Assembly (NCBI RefSeq): GCF_900156465.1
Contig: NZ_LT707064.1
Location: 5,347,001-5,411,000, forward strand
Length of the DNA stretch: 64,000 bases
Source: Pseudomonas sp. 7SR1
Lineage (GTDB): Bacteria > Pseudomonadota > Gammaproteobacteria > Pseudomonadales > Pseudomonadaceae
Direction of reading: 5' to 3'
Below, in pieces: positions 38,868 through 48,008 of this stretch. The position numbers were made by a program, and so were the translations under genes. Each line of letters begins with the position of its first letter. Position 1 is the stretch's first letter. The notes below the pieces were generated by a model. It made no database searches. It was not told the origin of the DNA and saw nothing but the letters and a program-made list of their open reading frames with translations.

Positions 38868-39062
38868 ATGCGTCAGATCATGCAGAAAGAACCCTGGTGG
38901 GCGTCGCCACCCAAGCCCGGCCAGGACGAAAGCGAGCTGGAATGGGGCTGGCTGGTGATCTATAGCGAAGGCGAACCGCGCTTCGAATTCATCAAGGAGC
39001 GGCCCACGGACGAACAGATACGCCACCGCAAGGGTTGCCGCGTCACCCTCGGGACGGACTGA
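38868..39062 (+). CDS. Small hypothetical protein, 64 residues
   Basis: A 64-residue soluble protein (MRQIMQKEPWWASPPKPGQD and onward) rich in Trp, Glu and Arg. The ATG at 38868 has GCAGGAG about nine bases upstream. No signal or membrane part. Divergent from glsA; I cannot name a family. Confidence 0.6.
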   Translation: MRQIMQKEPWWASPPKPGQDESELEWGWLVIYSEGEPRFEFIKERPTDEQIRHRKGCRVTLGTD

Positions 39063-39071
39063 CCCCGCCGG

Positions 39072-40100
39072 TCATGGCTCGAGTTGCGGCAGCACCACCG
39101 GCCGGTTCGCCAGCTCCGCCTCCATCAGGCTGCCCCTGATTTCCTCATCCAGGTAATACACCGGCGCCAGCACCCCGCTGAGGGGATGCTTGAGTGATTT
39201 GAACCAGGCTTCGTCGAACGCGGCGCTCAGGCTCTTGCGGATATGCGCTTGCATTTCCGGCCGCTCGCCTTCGTGGATGATCGCGCGAATGCCGGCCACC
39301 CCTACGGAAATCAATGCCCCCGCCGCCTTTCCGGCCACGGCCGCGGCCGCACCGGTCGCCCCTCGAGTGGCGAACTGCGCTTCGATCTTTTCACTGGTGC
39401 GTTGTGCCACCGTAGCGATCACCGCGTCCGAGGGACCGTTTCCCGTGGCGGCGGCCTTATTGACGTAATCGATCAGGGCCGTGTAGGCCGGCAGGGTATT
39501 GAGCGGGTTGGTATGGACCATCTGGTACAGCGAAGCATTGCGCGCCGCCGGGGGGCCCAGGTTGACCGCGGGAATACCGTGCAGGCGCCGGTTCATCAGT
39601 TCCAGCGGGATCCGATGGCTCTGAGCGATCATCTGGACCTGCTGGTTGAGCAGGCTCACGTAATAACTCGTCGCGTTGGCCCGGATCGCTTCGGGATCGA
39701 TCTCCACGGCGACGGGTTCCAGCACCCGTTCGCGATACTGCGTCTGCAGATAGACCGCCAGGCGCCTGGACGCGGAATCCTTTTCGCCTTGGGCGCTGGC
39801 GGCATACCAGCTGACCTTCACCGCCAACCATTCCTGGGTCCAGTAGCTGCTGAACCAGGGGATGAACTCGGCCTCGGTCCGCTCGTAGACCAGCATCCGC
39901 CAATGTTCCATCGATCCACGGGCATAGCGTTCGGCCTGTTCGATCGCGGTCCCGGAGGCGGCGACGATCTGTCGGTCCACCTGGCGCCAGGTGTCCTGGG
40001 CCACCGCCACCGAGTCCACCTGTTGACCGCGCTGCGGCGTGGCGCACCCCGCCAGAATGATCAACACGGCCAGCATCAGCGAATGCAGCACGATCGGCAC
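39072..40100 (-). CDS. Putative lipoprotein of unknown function
   Basis: A 342-residue protein with a lipoprotein signal ending in LIILAGC, so it is probably anchored to the inner or outer membrane. The mature part is mostly alpha-helical, with a Gly/Ala-rich stretch (ATRGATGAAAAVAGKAAGALISVGVAG) near residues 245-275 that could insert into or lie against a membrane. The start is a GTG at 40100 or a later ATG at 40076; both keep the lipobox. Family not recognised. It converges on the small gene at 38868. Confidence 0.7.
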   Translation of the reverse strand: MPIVLHSLMLAVLIILAGCATPQRGQQVDSVAVAQDTWRQVDRQIVAASGTAIEQAERYARGSMEHWRMLVYERTEAEFIPWFSSYWTQEWLAVKVSWYAASAQGEKDSASRRLAVYLQTQYRERVLEPVAVEIDPEAIRANATSYYVSLLNQQVQMIAQSHRIPLELMNRRLHGIPAVNLGPPAARNASLYQMVHTNPLNTLPAYTALIDYVNKAAATGNGPSDAVIATVAQRTSEKIEAQFATRGATGAAAAVAGKAAGALISVGVAGIRAIIHEGERPEMQAHIRKSLSAAFDEAWFKSLKHPLSGVLAPVYYLDEEIRGSLMEAELANRPVVLPQLEP

Positions 40101-40258
40101 CCCGGATTCAGGTCACCCTGGCATTGAGTATAGGAAAGCCCTGGATGCCTGGGGCAACGCGTCATCAGGGCCAGCTCCCCGATCCCGTCGCGGCTACAGG
40201 CACCCTGCCCGGTTTGCGATTACCCTTGTCGGATCGACTCGCACCACGACCGGCCGCC

Positions 40259-40663
40259 ATGACATCGCCTTCAGCACGACTTCGCCAATGGGCCAGGGCC
40301 CTGAAGCGCCAGACCCTGACACTGTGGTTCTGCTATCGCCATGGACAGACGCCGTGGCTCCCCAGGACCATCGCAGTCATCGTGGTGGCCTACGCCCTGA
40401 GCCCCATCGACCTGATTCCGGACTTCATCCCTATCCTGGGTTATCTGGACGACGTGATCCTGCTGCCGCTGGGTATCTGGCTGGCCCTTCGCCTGATGCC
40501 GCCGGCTGTGCTGGCCGAATGTGCAGCCAGGGCCCGCCAATGGGAGAAAAACCAGGGCCAGCGCCCGGTGAACCGGATCGCCGCCGTGGTGATCGTGCTG
40601 TGCTGGATCGCCGCACTGGCAGGCGGCTGGTGGCTGGTGCGCGGTTCCCTCACAGGCGAGTGA
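40259..40663 (+). CDS. YkvA/DUF1232 family membrane protein
   Basis: A 134-residue protein with the DUF1232 core (YALSPIDLIPDFIPILGYLDD), two membrane-associated helices and a C-terminal transmembrane segment (AAVVIVLCWIAALAGGWWLV). The start at 40259 (MTSPSARLRQW) is chosen because the longer frame upstream is not protein-like. Function unknown. Its 3' end overlaps the 3' end of the convergent homospermidine synthase gene by 14 bp. Confidence 0.82.
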   Translation: MTSPSARLRQWARALKRQTLTLWFCYRHGQTPWLPRTIAVIVVAYALSPIDLIPDFIPILGYLDDVILLPLGIWLALRLMPPAVLAECAARARQWEKNQGQRPVNRIAAVVIVLCWIAALAGGWWLVRGSLTGE

Positions 40664-42056
40664 AATGCTCGAACTGCCAAGCCTCCGCCGCCCCTTCTCC
40701 TGAAGCCTGGCAGGGAGTGCCGCTGGGCGTCCAGTCGGTGCGCTTGCCGACCAGGGTGCCCAGGTAGGGCCTGGCCACTTCCAGCACCCGTTCGTAATCC
40801 ATCTGTTCCGGCTCGACGATGCCCCGCGCCGGATGCTCCACCGCCCAGACGACGCCCGCCAGGACCCCGGCGGCCACCTGCAGGGTGGTGGCGTTGTTGA
40901 AGGGCACCAGCGCCCTGGCTTCGTCGACGCTCAGCATCGAGCCGAACCAGTAGGCATTCAGCTCATGCCCCATGAGCAGCACGCCCAACGCATCGACGCC
41001 ACCGCTCTCGATTTCACCGTTGAGAATGCGCTCCGAACCCTGTGTCTGCCACCCCCGCCCAATGAGCTCATGAATGGACAACAACGCATCGTTGCAGGGG
41101 TGGTAGGCGTAATGCAGGGTGGGCCGATAGACGAGGGTCTGGCGCTCTTTCACCGTCAGCAGGTCGGCGGTGGACGCGGTTTCGTGATGGGTGATCATCA
41201 GTCCCAGGCACGCTCCGCCCAAGGGGGTCCAGGTCTTGACCGGCACGCTGGCGCTGGGACGTTCAAGGTAAATGGCATTGCGCGCGCCGAAGCGATGACG
41301 CCTGGCGGACGCCGGCCAGGTTCGCTCGTGGGTGCCCCACCCCAGCTCCGCCGGTTGGCTGCCCTCACTGATGAACCCTTCCACCGACCAGGTGTTGACG
41401 AACTCATCGTCCTGCTTGATCCGGTGCGAACACTGGGTGTCGCGCTCGGCGAAATGGATGACCTTGATGCCCGTTTTCATGCACAACCGTGCCCAATCCA
41501 CGCCGTCGCGGTTCTGCGGCAGCGGGTGGTTCAATTGCAGCGCCAGTTCCACCAGCCCGGCCTTGAGCAGGTGCGTGATCAAGCCAGGATTGGCCCCATG
41601 GGCCACCACCGCCGTCGGACCCCGGCCCAGCTTCTTGCGCAACGTCAGCACCTCGTGCCGCAACGCGTAGTTGGTACGACGCGAAAGATCCAGGCGCGGA
41701 TCGTTATAGCCGCCTGCCCAAGGTTCGACACAGGTATCGAGGTACATCGCACGCTTGTCGAAGGCATACGCGATCAGCGCCAGGGAGCTGACTTCCACGG
41801 ACAGGTTGACGATGAAATCACCGGGCCTGACGACACGGTCAAGGACCTGGGCAAAAGTGTGCTCGGTCAGTGCCTTGCGGACAAAGCGAATCCCCCGCTC
41901 CTTGAACCAGATGTTGTGGTCGATCACTGGCGCGACCACGGTGAAGCGCTTGATCGCAATGAGCTCCTGCCCCAACAACAATGGCAGGGTGGCCCGGGCT
42001 ATCGTGCCGAAGCCGATGACAATCAGATGTCCGCTGAACGGGACCTGATGTTCCAT
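40650..42056 (-). CDS. hss: Homospermidine synthase
   Basis: A 468-residue protein of the saccharopine dehydrogenase-like homospermidine synthase family. The N-terminal Rossmann motif is HLIVIGFGTIARATLPLLL. Other family features include YLDTCVEPWAGGYNDPRLDL and AHGANPGLITHLLK. It makes sym-homospermidine from putrescine with NAD+. The ATG at 42056 is the natural start. Homospermidine synthase is found in a subset of pseudomonads. Confidence 0.92.
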   Translation of the reverse strand: MEHQVPFSGHLIVIGFGTIARATLPLLLGQELIAIKRFTVVAPVIDHNIWFKERGIRFVRKALTEHTFAQVLDRVVRPGDFIVNLSVEVSSLALIAYAFDKRAMYLDTCVEPWAGGYNDPRLDLSRRTNYALRHEVLTLRKKLGRGPTAVVAHGANPGLITHLLKAGLVELALQLNHPLPQNRDGVDWARLCMKTGIKVIHFAERDTQCSHRIKQDDEFVNTWSVEGFISEGSQPAELGWGTHERTWPASARRHRFGARNAIYLERPSASVPVKTWTPLGGACLGLMITHHETASTADLLTVKERQTLVYRPTLHYAYHPCNDALLSIHELIGRGWQTQGSERILNGEIESGGVDALGVLLMGHELNAYWFGSMLSVDEARALVPFNNATTLQVAAGVLAGVVWAVEHPARGIVEPEQMDYERVLEVARPYLGTLVGKRTDWTPSGTPCQASGEGAAEAWQFEHFTRL

Positions 42057-42181
42057 GCGCTGCCCCCCGAAGATACGGATACAGAGGCCATGAAATACCG
42101 GTCATGGCGTCCTGGCTACTGTCAGTCTCGACAGTGGCCGGCGCAGGCACCGCAGAACCTGCGCCGTCCCGGCGTGCTGGG

Positions 42182-42970
42182 CTATGAAGTGCCCAACCCG
42201 CCGGACAAGTCCGTCGCGGAAGGTGCCTGAGTCCTGGGAGGTGTTTCCTGGTGATGCTCGGTGGTCTTGCTCACCGTATCGCGCACCGTCTCATAGCCCT
42301 GCCGCGCGGTCTGCCTGGCCTTGTCGGCGAGGTTGGCGCTGGTCTTGCCCATCACTCGCTGCTCCGTGGAGGTGGCGGGCAACGCGGCACCGAGCATGGC
42401 ACCCAGGGCGACTCCCGCCGCAGCCATCATCAGGGGCTGTTCCTTGAGCAGCCGGTTGAACTGTTCCCCCAGGTCCTGCGTGCCATGGGCCAGGCGTTCT
42501 CCGGTCGCATGGACGCTGCGCCGCGCCTGGCGGGCATTGGCCCCGAGATCGTCGGCCAGGTGCGAGGCCTTGTCCTTGAGATGATGGAATCCCTCGCGCA
42601 GGGAATCGGTGGTGTCGTGCAGATGCTCCCGCGCACCGACGAGCCCTTCACTCCGGCCCGCGCAGTCCTGGTCCGGCCCGACCCGGTAACCCACCCGAGG
42701 CGGATGGTTCTGGCCAAGCATCAGCCAGCACAATCCGAGCGTGGTCAGTACGGTGGGCACCGGATTGTTACGTACCGTGGTGCCGAGGTTGCCGAAGAAC
42801 TCCGAGCCATTGCCCTTCACCAGGGTCAAGGCCTGGTCGAGCATTTGCCCCGGAGTGAACTTGCTGCCCAGCGCGTCGACGATCTGGCTGATATGGGCCC
42901 GTTGCTCGTCGATCTCGCGCTCGAGGGCTTGCGGACTCTTCTCGGATTCGGTTTTGAATTCATCCTTCAT
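42182..42970 (-). CDS. DUF3618 membrane-associated protein
   Basis: A 262-residue protein whose N-terminus (ALEREIDEQRAHISQIVDAL) is the DUF3618 pattern. A hydrophobic segment NNPVPTVLTTLGLCWLML spans residues 65-85, followed by a long helical, apolipoprotein-like region and a second membrane-like stretch near residues 178-200 (PLMMAAAGVALGAMLGAAL). The ATG at 42970 overlaps the upstream gene's stop as ATGA. Third gene of an envelope-stress-type operon. Confidence 0.85.
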   Translation of the reverse strand: MKDEFKTESEKSPQALEREIDEQRAHISQIVDALGSKFTPGQMLDQALTLVKGNGSEFFGNLGTTVRNNPVPTVLTTLGLCWLMLGQNHPPRVGYRVGPDQDCAGRSEGLVGAREHLHDTTDSLREGFHHLKDKASHLADDLGANARQARRSVHATGERLAHGTQDLGEQFNRLLKEQPLMMAAAGVALGAMLGAALPATSTEQRVMGKTSANLADKARQTARQGYETVRDTVSKTTEHHQETPPRTQAPSATDLSGGLGTS

Positions 42971-43398
42971 GAGACTTTCCTCCGCAGGGCGTCCTGGTCT
43001 TTATTCAATGCCTCGAGGGTACGGTCCGGCTTGAAGTGGGACGGTTCGAATTGCTTCTTGCCCGATTGCACCATCACGAAACCGACGACCATGACCACGA
43101 CGCCCACGATCAGTGCCGCCAGCCACGGCGCCATGACCGTGCTCAGGCCATAGACCACCGCCATCAGCAGGACGATGAAACCGGCCAGCAGCACAATAGC
43201 CCCGCCGGCCACAGCGGCAATGCCGGCCTTGAGGGTATTGAGGCTGGCCTGGAACTCAGCCTTGGCCAAGGCCAGCTCCTTGGTGAACAGCGACGGGACC
43301 TCGTGGGTCAGTTGCTTGAGCAACCCCATGACCGACGCATCGGTATCGGTGGCAGGGGCGCCTGCGGAACGTTGAAAATCCGGGTCAGGTCGATTCAT
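42967..43398 (-). CDS. Phage holin-like family membrane protein (DUF1469 / holin-X type)
   Basis: A 143-residue protein with two transmembrane helices (AGIAAVAGGAIVLLAGFIVLLM and WLAALIVGVVVMVVGFVMV) after an N-terminal amphipathic segment (LFTKELALAKAEFQASLNTL). Despite the name, the family is chromosomal, not prophage. It overlaps the neighbouring genes at both ends by ATGA. Confidence 0.87.
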   Translation of the reverse strand: MNRPDPDFQRSAGAPATDTDASVMGLLKQLTHEVPSLFTKELALAKAEFQASLNTLKAGIAAVAGGAIVLLAGFIVLLMAVVYGLSTVMAPWLAALIVGVVVMVVGFVMVQSGKKQFEPSHFKPDRTLEALNKDQDALRRKVS

Positions 43399-43967
43399 TG
43401 CAGTTCTCCTCGGGTGCTGGCCGAATCCGAAAGCGGGCCGGTGCCGGCGCCTGGGCCGATGGGATCGACGCCAGGCTCGAAGGGCTCGTGTGCGGTGAAG
43501 CCGCCGGATGGTGGGGTGGAATGGCCGGCGGCCGGGTCGTCGATGTCCGCGGCGACCGGTGAGCTGCCAGCCTTGAGGAACCGCGACAGCCCGAAGCCCA
43601 CCGCCACGCTGCCGGCCAGGAACAGGCCCGGGTTGTCCCGCGCCAGACGGGATCCTTCGTGCAGCAATTGTTCGGCGCTCATGTGGCGCAGTCTGCCGGC
43701 CAGGCCGGTCATCGAATCCGCCATGTCCGCCAGGTAGTGAGACAGGCCTAAGGCGTCGTTGGCTTCCAGCTCGGACATCGCCGACTTGGCGCCCCGCGCC
43801 AATGCATCGATCTGGTCCGCCGCCGTATCGCGGTAATGGCCGAAATGCGCATCGGCCTGTTCACGGGCGCTGCCAATGGTTTCGTTCAACTCATCCTTGA
43901 TGGGGTTGGGTCGTGCCTGGCCCGAAGGGCCCTGTTGTCGCTCGGAGTGGTTGTCCGCATTAGTCAT
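43395..43967 (-). CDS. Hypothetical protein with a central hydrophobic segment, first gene of the DUF3618 operon
   Basis: A 190-residue protein (MTNADNHSERQQGPSGQARP and onward) rich in Asp, Ser and Gly at both ends, with helical stretches and one short hydrophobic segment (NPGLFLAGSVAVGFGLSRFL). GGAGG lies upstream of the ATG at 43967. The operon (this gene, holin-X, DUF3618) is often near stress genes in pseudomonads. Function unknown. Confidence 0.78.
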   Translation of the reverse strand: MTNADNHSERQQGPSGQARPNPIKDELNETIGSAREQADAHFGHYRDTAADQIDALARGAKSAMSELEANDALGLSHYLADMADSMTGLAGRLRHMSAEQLLHEGSRLARDNPGLFLAGSVAVGFGLSRFLKAGSSPVAADIDDPAAGHSTPPSGGFTAHEPFEPGVDPIGPGAGTGPLSDSASTRGELQ

Positions 43968-44135
43968 GTCTGTCCATCGCCTCCGTGATGAAAACAATTA
44001 CGGGCAGCCACCGCGGTGATCGCCCGGCCATGGGTCTCTCAGAACAGATGACGAAGTGTCGCGGGGGGTAGTTCCAACGAGTTTCGATGTCGCGCGCCAT
44101 GCGGTATCCCCCGTGGATCCAGGCAGAGCGCAGGC

Positions 44136-44170
44136 AAAAAAAAAAGGGCGCTGGCGCATCCGCCAGGCCC
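44136..44170 (-). terminator. Terminator after the ZIP transporter gene
   Basis: Read on the minus strand: GGGC-CTGGCG-GATG-CGCCAG-C-GCCC stem with one bulge, then T10. It lies directly downstream of the ZIP gene at 44217. Confidence 0.85.
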
Positions 44171-44216
44171 GATTCGTTCCCGTCATTTTCCAGCGATCAG
44201 GTGTTTTCCGAGCCGT

Positions 44217-45146
44217 TCAACCCAACGCCGTATCGAGGAACATCATCACCGCGAACCCCATCATCAAGCCCAGGGTCGCCGGGGTTTCATGGCCGTTGCG
44301 GTGGGTTTCGGGAATCACTTCGTGGGACACCACGAAAATCATCGCCCCGGCCGCCAGGCCCAGGCTGATGGGATAGGCCACGGCCACGCCCGAGGACATG
44401 CCCAGGCCGATCACCGCACCCAATGGCTCCATCAACCCCGAGCCCACCGCGATCAACGCCGCTCGCAGGGTGCTGATGCCGGTGACCCGCAGGGCCATGG
44501 CAATGGCAAGTCCCTCGGGGATGTCCTGGATGGCAATGGCAGTGGTGAGCGGCAGGCCTACCTTGAAATCCCCATCGGCAAAGCTGACGCCGATGGCCAT
44601 GCCCTCCGGCAAGTTGTGCAAGGTAATCGCAAGCACGAACAACCAGACGCGATTGATGCGTTCGGCTTGCGGTCCGCGCCGACCGCTCAATTCATGCTCA
44701 TGGGGCACGAAACGGTCGAGCCCGATCATCAGGGCAACGCCCAGGCCCAGGCCGAGCACGACGACAAACGCAGCGAGCAGTTGATTACCGCAAATGACCT
44801 CTGCGGCCTCGATGCCGGGCAAAATCAGCGAGAACGAACTGGCGGCCAGCATCATGCCTGCCGCGAACCCCAGCATGATGTCCTGGGTGCGCGAGGAGAT
44901 ATCGCGCAGCACCACCGCCATCATCGCACCCAGTGCCGTGGCGACGAATCCGGAGGTCCCCCCCAGCACCGCGTAGCCCAGGTGATGACGGTCGGCCCCC
45001 ACCAGCGCGTTATAGCCGCTGTACAGCAACAACGCGGCGACCACGATCAAACCGAGCCAGAAGCTCGCGCCCAGCAGCGGGTTGTTTTGCAGCGGGTCCA
45101 GCCAGGTGCGCCAGGGCGATCGGATCCGGGAGGTGGACTGGTCCAT
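44217..45146 (-). CDS. ZIP-family metal transporter
   Basis: A 309-residue protein with about eight transmembrane helices. The ZIP metal-binding helices contain HNLPEGMAIGVSFADG, QDIPEGLAIAMAL and HEVIPETHRNGHE; the His/Glu of HNLPEG and DIPEG are the usual metal ligands. Expected to import Zn, Fe or Mn. The start at 45146 (MDQSTSRIRSPW) has AAGGA eight bases upstream. Confidence 0.9.
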   Translation of the reverse strand: MDQSTSRIRSPWRTWLDPLQNNPLLGASFWLGLIVVAALLLYSGYNALVGADRHHLGYAVLGGTSGFVATALGAMMAVVLRDISSRTQDIMLGFAAGMMLAASSFSLILPGIEAAEVICGNQLLAAFVVVLGLGLGVALMIGLDRFVPHEHELSGRRGPQAERINRVWLFVLAITLHNLPEGMAIGVSFADGDFKVGLPLTTAIAIQDIPEGLAIAMALRVTGISTLRAALIAVGSGLMEPLGAVIGLGMSSGVAVAYPISLGLAAGAMIFVVSHEVIPETHRNGHETPATLGLMMGFAVMMFLDTALG

Positions 45147-45256
45147 CGAAAATATCCTTACAGGCTTAGCCAGCCCGATCGTTCGTGCCATAGGCGGCAG
45201 GAACGTTGCAATGGAAGGTTCGGGCGGGCAAGCCAGGCTTCCCCGCCCCGTCAGGC

Positions 45257-46138
45257 CTACAGTTTGTCACCTTGCATCCCTGAACCCAAGTCCGCGCCTG
45301 TGGTGGGGTCGCTTTCAGGGTTGGACATCGTCCGTGCCTTCATGTCCATCAACCGCGCCTCGTCTTCTTCGCTCAACTGGACACTGGCCATGCCATCGCC
45401 GCCATCCACCGCTGGCGTCGGGCTTTCGACGAACTCCCAGTCATCGCCCTGGTTCCATGGGCCACGTACGGTCGGCTCGCCCTGGGACATATTGAAGTAG
45501 ACGTTGGCGAACTCCGGCATGCCCGGCAACTTGCCTTGCGGGAAGTTGGGCTGGATGGCGTGCAGTGCCTTCTCGAACGACAACTGATGGGCGATTTCCC
45601 GTGTCATCAGGAACCCCAGGGCTTCTTTAACCCCCGGATCGTCAGTGATGTTCATCAGCCGTTCATAGACGATTTTCGCCCGGGCCTCGGCGGCGATATT
45701 GGAGCGCATGTCCGCGGTGGGCTCGCCGATGGTGTCGACGTAGGCAGCGGTCCAGGGCACGCCGGCGGAGTTGATCAACGGCGCACCGGCACCGTAGAGC
45801 AGGCTGGTGACATGGGAATCGTTGCCAGCGCCGTTGATGTCGCGATAGAGCTGGCCCGCCTCGTCCACGCCTTCGGCCATCTTGCCTTTGGCGCCCTTGT
45901 TCAGCATCACGATGATCGAACCGATCACCTCCAGGTGGCTGAGCTCTTCAGTGGCGATATCCATCAGCAGGTCCTTGCGCCCCGGGTCATCCTCGGCCAA
46001 GGCCTGAGTGAAGTAACGCGACGCTGCCGCCAGTTCACCCTGGGGTCCCCCAAACTGTTCGAGCAACAGATTGGCGAGACCTGGATTGGGCTCGGCGACA
46101 CGCACGGTGTACTGCAGTCGTTTGTTATGCATAAACAT
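45257..46138 (-). CDS. katN: Manganese catalase
   Basis: A 293-residue dimanganese catalase that breaks down hydrogen peroxide without haem. The metal ligands match the Lactobacillus plantarum enzyme: Glu35 (GELAAASRYF), Glu65 and His68 (EELSHLEVIG), a Glu in AEARAKIVYE near 148, and the His of REIAHQLSFE near 181. The ATG at 46138 is the natural start. Lies next to a yciG-type KGG-repeat gene and a yciE-type gene, the yciGFE-katN association of enterics, where it is RpoS-controlled. Confidence 0.94.
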   Translation of the reverse strand: MFMHNKRLQYTVRVAEPNPGLANLLLEQFGGPQGELAAASRYFTQALAEDDPGRKDLLMDIATEELSHLEVIGSIIVMLNKGAKGKMAEGVDEAGQLYRDINGAGNDSHVTSLLYGAGAPLINSAGVPWTAAYVDTIGEPTADMRSNIAAEARAKIVYERLMNITDDPGVKEALGFLMTREIAHQLSFEKALHAIQPNFPQGKLPGMPEFANVYFNMSQGEPTVRGPWNQGDDWEFVESPTPAVDGGDGMASVQLSEEDEARLMDMKARTMSNPESDPTTGADLGSGMQGDKL

Positions 46139-46392
46139 GATTGAACTCCTCGATCAGAACACAGGGCCGTGAGCACACCGCAATCGCCGGCGCGCCAATG
46201 CCAAAAGTAATCAAGAACTGGTGCTGTGCTTTTTATTCAACAAACAAAACGAACGGCAACTTATGGAGAACTGCACAAGTCGCCGCCCCTCAGAACCGAT
46301 GAAACATTACCCAACCGGTACTATATGGATGTTCTTATATCGAAACCGGCACGGACCCCAACCAGGCGGCTGGGGCCTGAAGTCTGGCGGTC

Positions 46393-46770
46393 TCAGGAAT
46401 CACGACCGCCGCCATGGCTGTTTTCGCCACCTTTCCTGCCGGCCTCGGAGGCTTTCTCCCGGTCATTGGCAAAGTTGCCACCCGAAGCCTGGCCACCTTT
46501 GCGGCCGGCTTGCGAAGCGCGCTCGGGATCGTTGGCAAAATTGCCACCCGATGCCTGGCCGCCTTTACGGCCGGCCTCTGCGGCGCGCTCGGGGTCATTG
46601 GCGAAATTGCCGCCCGATGCCTGGCCACCTTTGCGTCCGGCCTCGGCTGCACGTTCCGGATCGTTGGCGAAGTTGCCACCCGACGCCTGTCCGCCTTTTT
46701 TCCCGGCTTGCGATGCCTTCTCACGATCGTTAGCGAAATTGCCAGGGTTGTTATTACCTGTATTAGCCAT
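46393..46770 (-). CDS. yciG: KGG/con-10 repeat stress protein (YciG-like)
   Basis: A 125-residue hydrophilic protein made of five tandem 22-residue repeats of the form NFANDPERAAEAGRKGGQAS-GG, with a short N-terminus (MANTGNNNPG) and a HGGGRDS tail. The KGG motif is that of con-10/YciG stress proteins. The DNA repeats too (66-bp period), so copy number may vary between strains. The start at 46770 has GAGG eight bases upstream. Flanked by katN and a metallothionein gene. Confidence 0.88.
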   Translation of the reverse strand: MANTGNNNPGNFANDREKASQAGKKGGQASGGNFANDPERAAEAGRKGGQASGGNFANDPERAAEAGRKGGQASGGNFANDPERASQAGRKGGQASGGNFANDREKASEAGRKGGENSHGGGRDS

Positions 46771-47380
46771 TTCATTCACCTCGTTAGTTGCTGTTAGCGA
46801 ACCAGTTGGCTCGTCCTATTCGGAAAATCTGCCGGCGCCAAGGTTTAAATGAAGTTCATCAGACGACGACGAACGGTAAATAGTCATGAGTTCATTTAAT
46901 TTGGCTCCGCAGCACTTGAAAAAACGCTATCGAACCCTCCTCTAACGATTAATCAAATTAAAACAAGCGTCATACCATTCACGAAGAAGCGCACCCATGC
47001 GAAACGTTAGTCACATGTACATATGCAACAGAACAAGTTCGGTACGAGTTCGCCTTGTCTTCGCAGCTAAAAAACAGTGCGTGTCTTTCCACGCTGTCTG
47101 CCAAAGGTCGGGCGACGCCGGCACCCTACTGCACCGGTCTCGTCGTCCCGGCCACGCGCCGTTCCAGGAAGCCAAAACTCGCGGGCTGCCGGTGTTATTC
47201 TGCACCACCGCACTGACCGGCTTGCGGTGTCCGGGCACCCTGTCGCCGGTGCCCGGATTAGGCTCTTTACCAAAAGCCTTGATACTGATGAGGTACTCCA
47301 GTAACTGCACTTGCTCGGCTGTTTCGCCTTGCCTGGGGGTCATCTCAAGACTTTTCGTACAGAGCCTGAAAACTCGGTGC
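46771..47380. other. 610-bp intergenic region, AT-rich, no clear gene
   Basis: The stretch 46790-47010 is markedly AT-rich for this genome and is the likely promoter of the KGG gene. A minus-strand frame of 110 codons (47011-47343) begins plausibly but turns into Arg/Trp-rich, non-protein-like sequence, lacks a convincing ribosome binding site and is not called. No RNA gene recognised. Confidence 0.5.
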
Positions 47381-47635
47381 TCAGGGAGAAATCGGGTCGC
47401 TGGCCGGAAAGGTTTCCTCCAGGGCGTCGTCCAATTGTCGGTTGGTGATGTCCCGCTCCTCCACCTTGCCGCTACGCTCGCAGTGACAATCGGGGGCCGG
47501 ACACGGCTCGCCGTTGGGGTGCTGCTCTGCGCAAGCCTGGCTGCAATAGGCCTCGCCGTCGTGGTTGAACATCCGTTGCGGATCCACCTCGCACTGGCAA
47601 TCAGGACAGCCGCATTTCATCTTCGATTCGCTCAT
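47381..47635 (-). CDS. bmtA: Bacterial metallothionein with a C-terminal tail
   Basis: An 84-residue protein with nine Cys and three metal-site-type His residues: KCGCPDCQCEVDPQRMFNHD, then YCSQACAEQHPNGEPCPAPD and CHC. It matches the Pseudomonas metallothionein pattern. After the metal domain (to about residue 55) comes a disordered tail ending EETFPASDPISP, seen in characterised P. fluorescens members. The start at 47635 is chosen because AGGAGA is correctly spaced from it, while the ATG at 47641 is too close. Binds Zn/Cd in the cytoplasm. Confidence 0.92.
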   Translation of the reverse strand: MSESKMKCGCPDCQCEVDPQRMFNHDGEAYCSQACAEQHPNGEPCPAPDCHCERSGKVEERDITNRQLDDALEETFPASDPISP

Positions 47636-47679
47636 GCTCATTCTCCTGGCTACGTTGCGGGTCGTTGTTCGACGACGTT

Positions 47680-47949
47680 TCAGGATCCCACCAGCAACTG
47701 AACCTCAAGGTTGGCGGCCGCGACACCGTGCTTGACCACGTACACCTCGGCGCTCCAGCCCTTGGTGCGATTGCGGTAGGACTGAGTGCCCAGGGCCTCG
47801 CCGCTGTCCCACTCGATAACGTCGCCGATGTCGATGTCATTGGCCGAACGCAGTTCCAGCACGGTGTGACCGTCCTCCTGTGGCACGTAGACACCGGCCA
47901 TTGCGCTCTGGCGATTGATGGCTCGAACTTCACCCGTGGTCTGCTTCAT
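47680..47949 (-). CDS. Hypothetical protein between metallothionein and yciE genes
   Basis: An 89-residue soluble protein (MKQTTGEVRAINRQSAMAGV and onward) with a mainly beta pattern, including DIDIGDVIEWDSGEALG and SAEVYVVKHGVAA. A strong AGGAGG precedes the ATG at 47949. The frame extends upstream but is not protein-like there. The beta-rich turn pattern suggests a small barrel such as an OB/S1-like fold, which is only a guess. Confidence 0.65.
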   Translation of the reverse strand: MKQTTGEVRAINRQSAMAGVYVPQEDGHTVLELRSANDIDIGDVIEWDSGEALGTQSYRNRTKGWSAEVYVVKHGVAAANLEVQLLVGS

Positions 47950-48008
47950 ACGCCTCCTCTTGCCGGCATCCGGAAGCGGCCGGACAGGCCGGCCGCTTTC
48001 CTTGACGC

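Noticed and set aside
42090..42230. A 46-codon plus-strand frame starting MKYRSWRPGYC
   Set aside because: It runs into the 3' end of the DUF3618 gene, has no ribosome binding site and no recognisable pattern.
42967..43398. 'Phage holin' as a sign of a prophage
   Set aside because: The holin-X-type family is a chromosomal membrane protein family; no other phage gene, integrase or att site is present.
47011..47343. A 110-codon minus-strand frame between metallothionein and the KGG gene
   Set aside because: First 30 codons look plausible, but the rest is Arg/Trp-rich without structure and there is no clear ribosome binding site.
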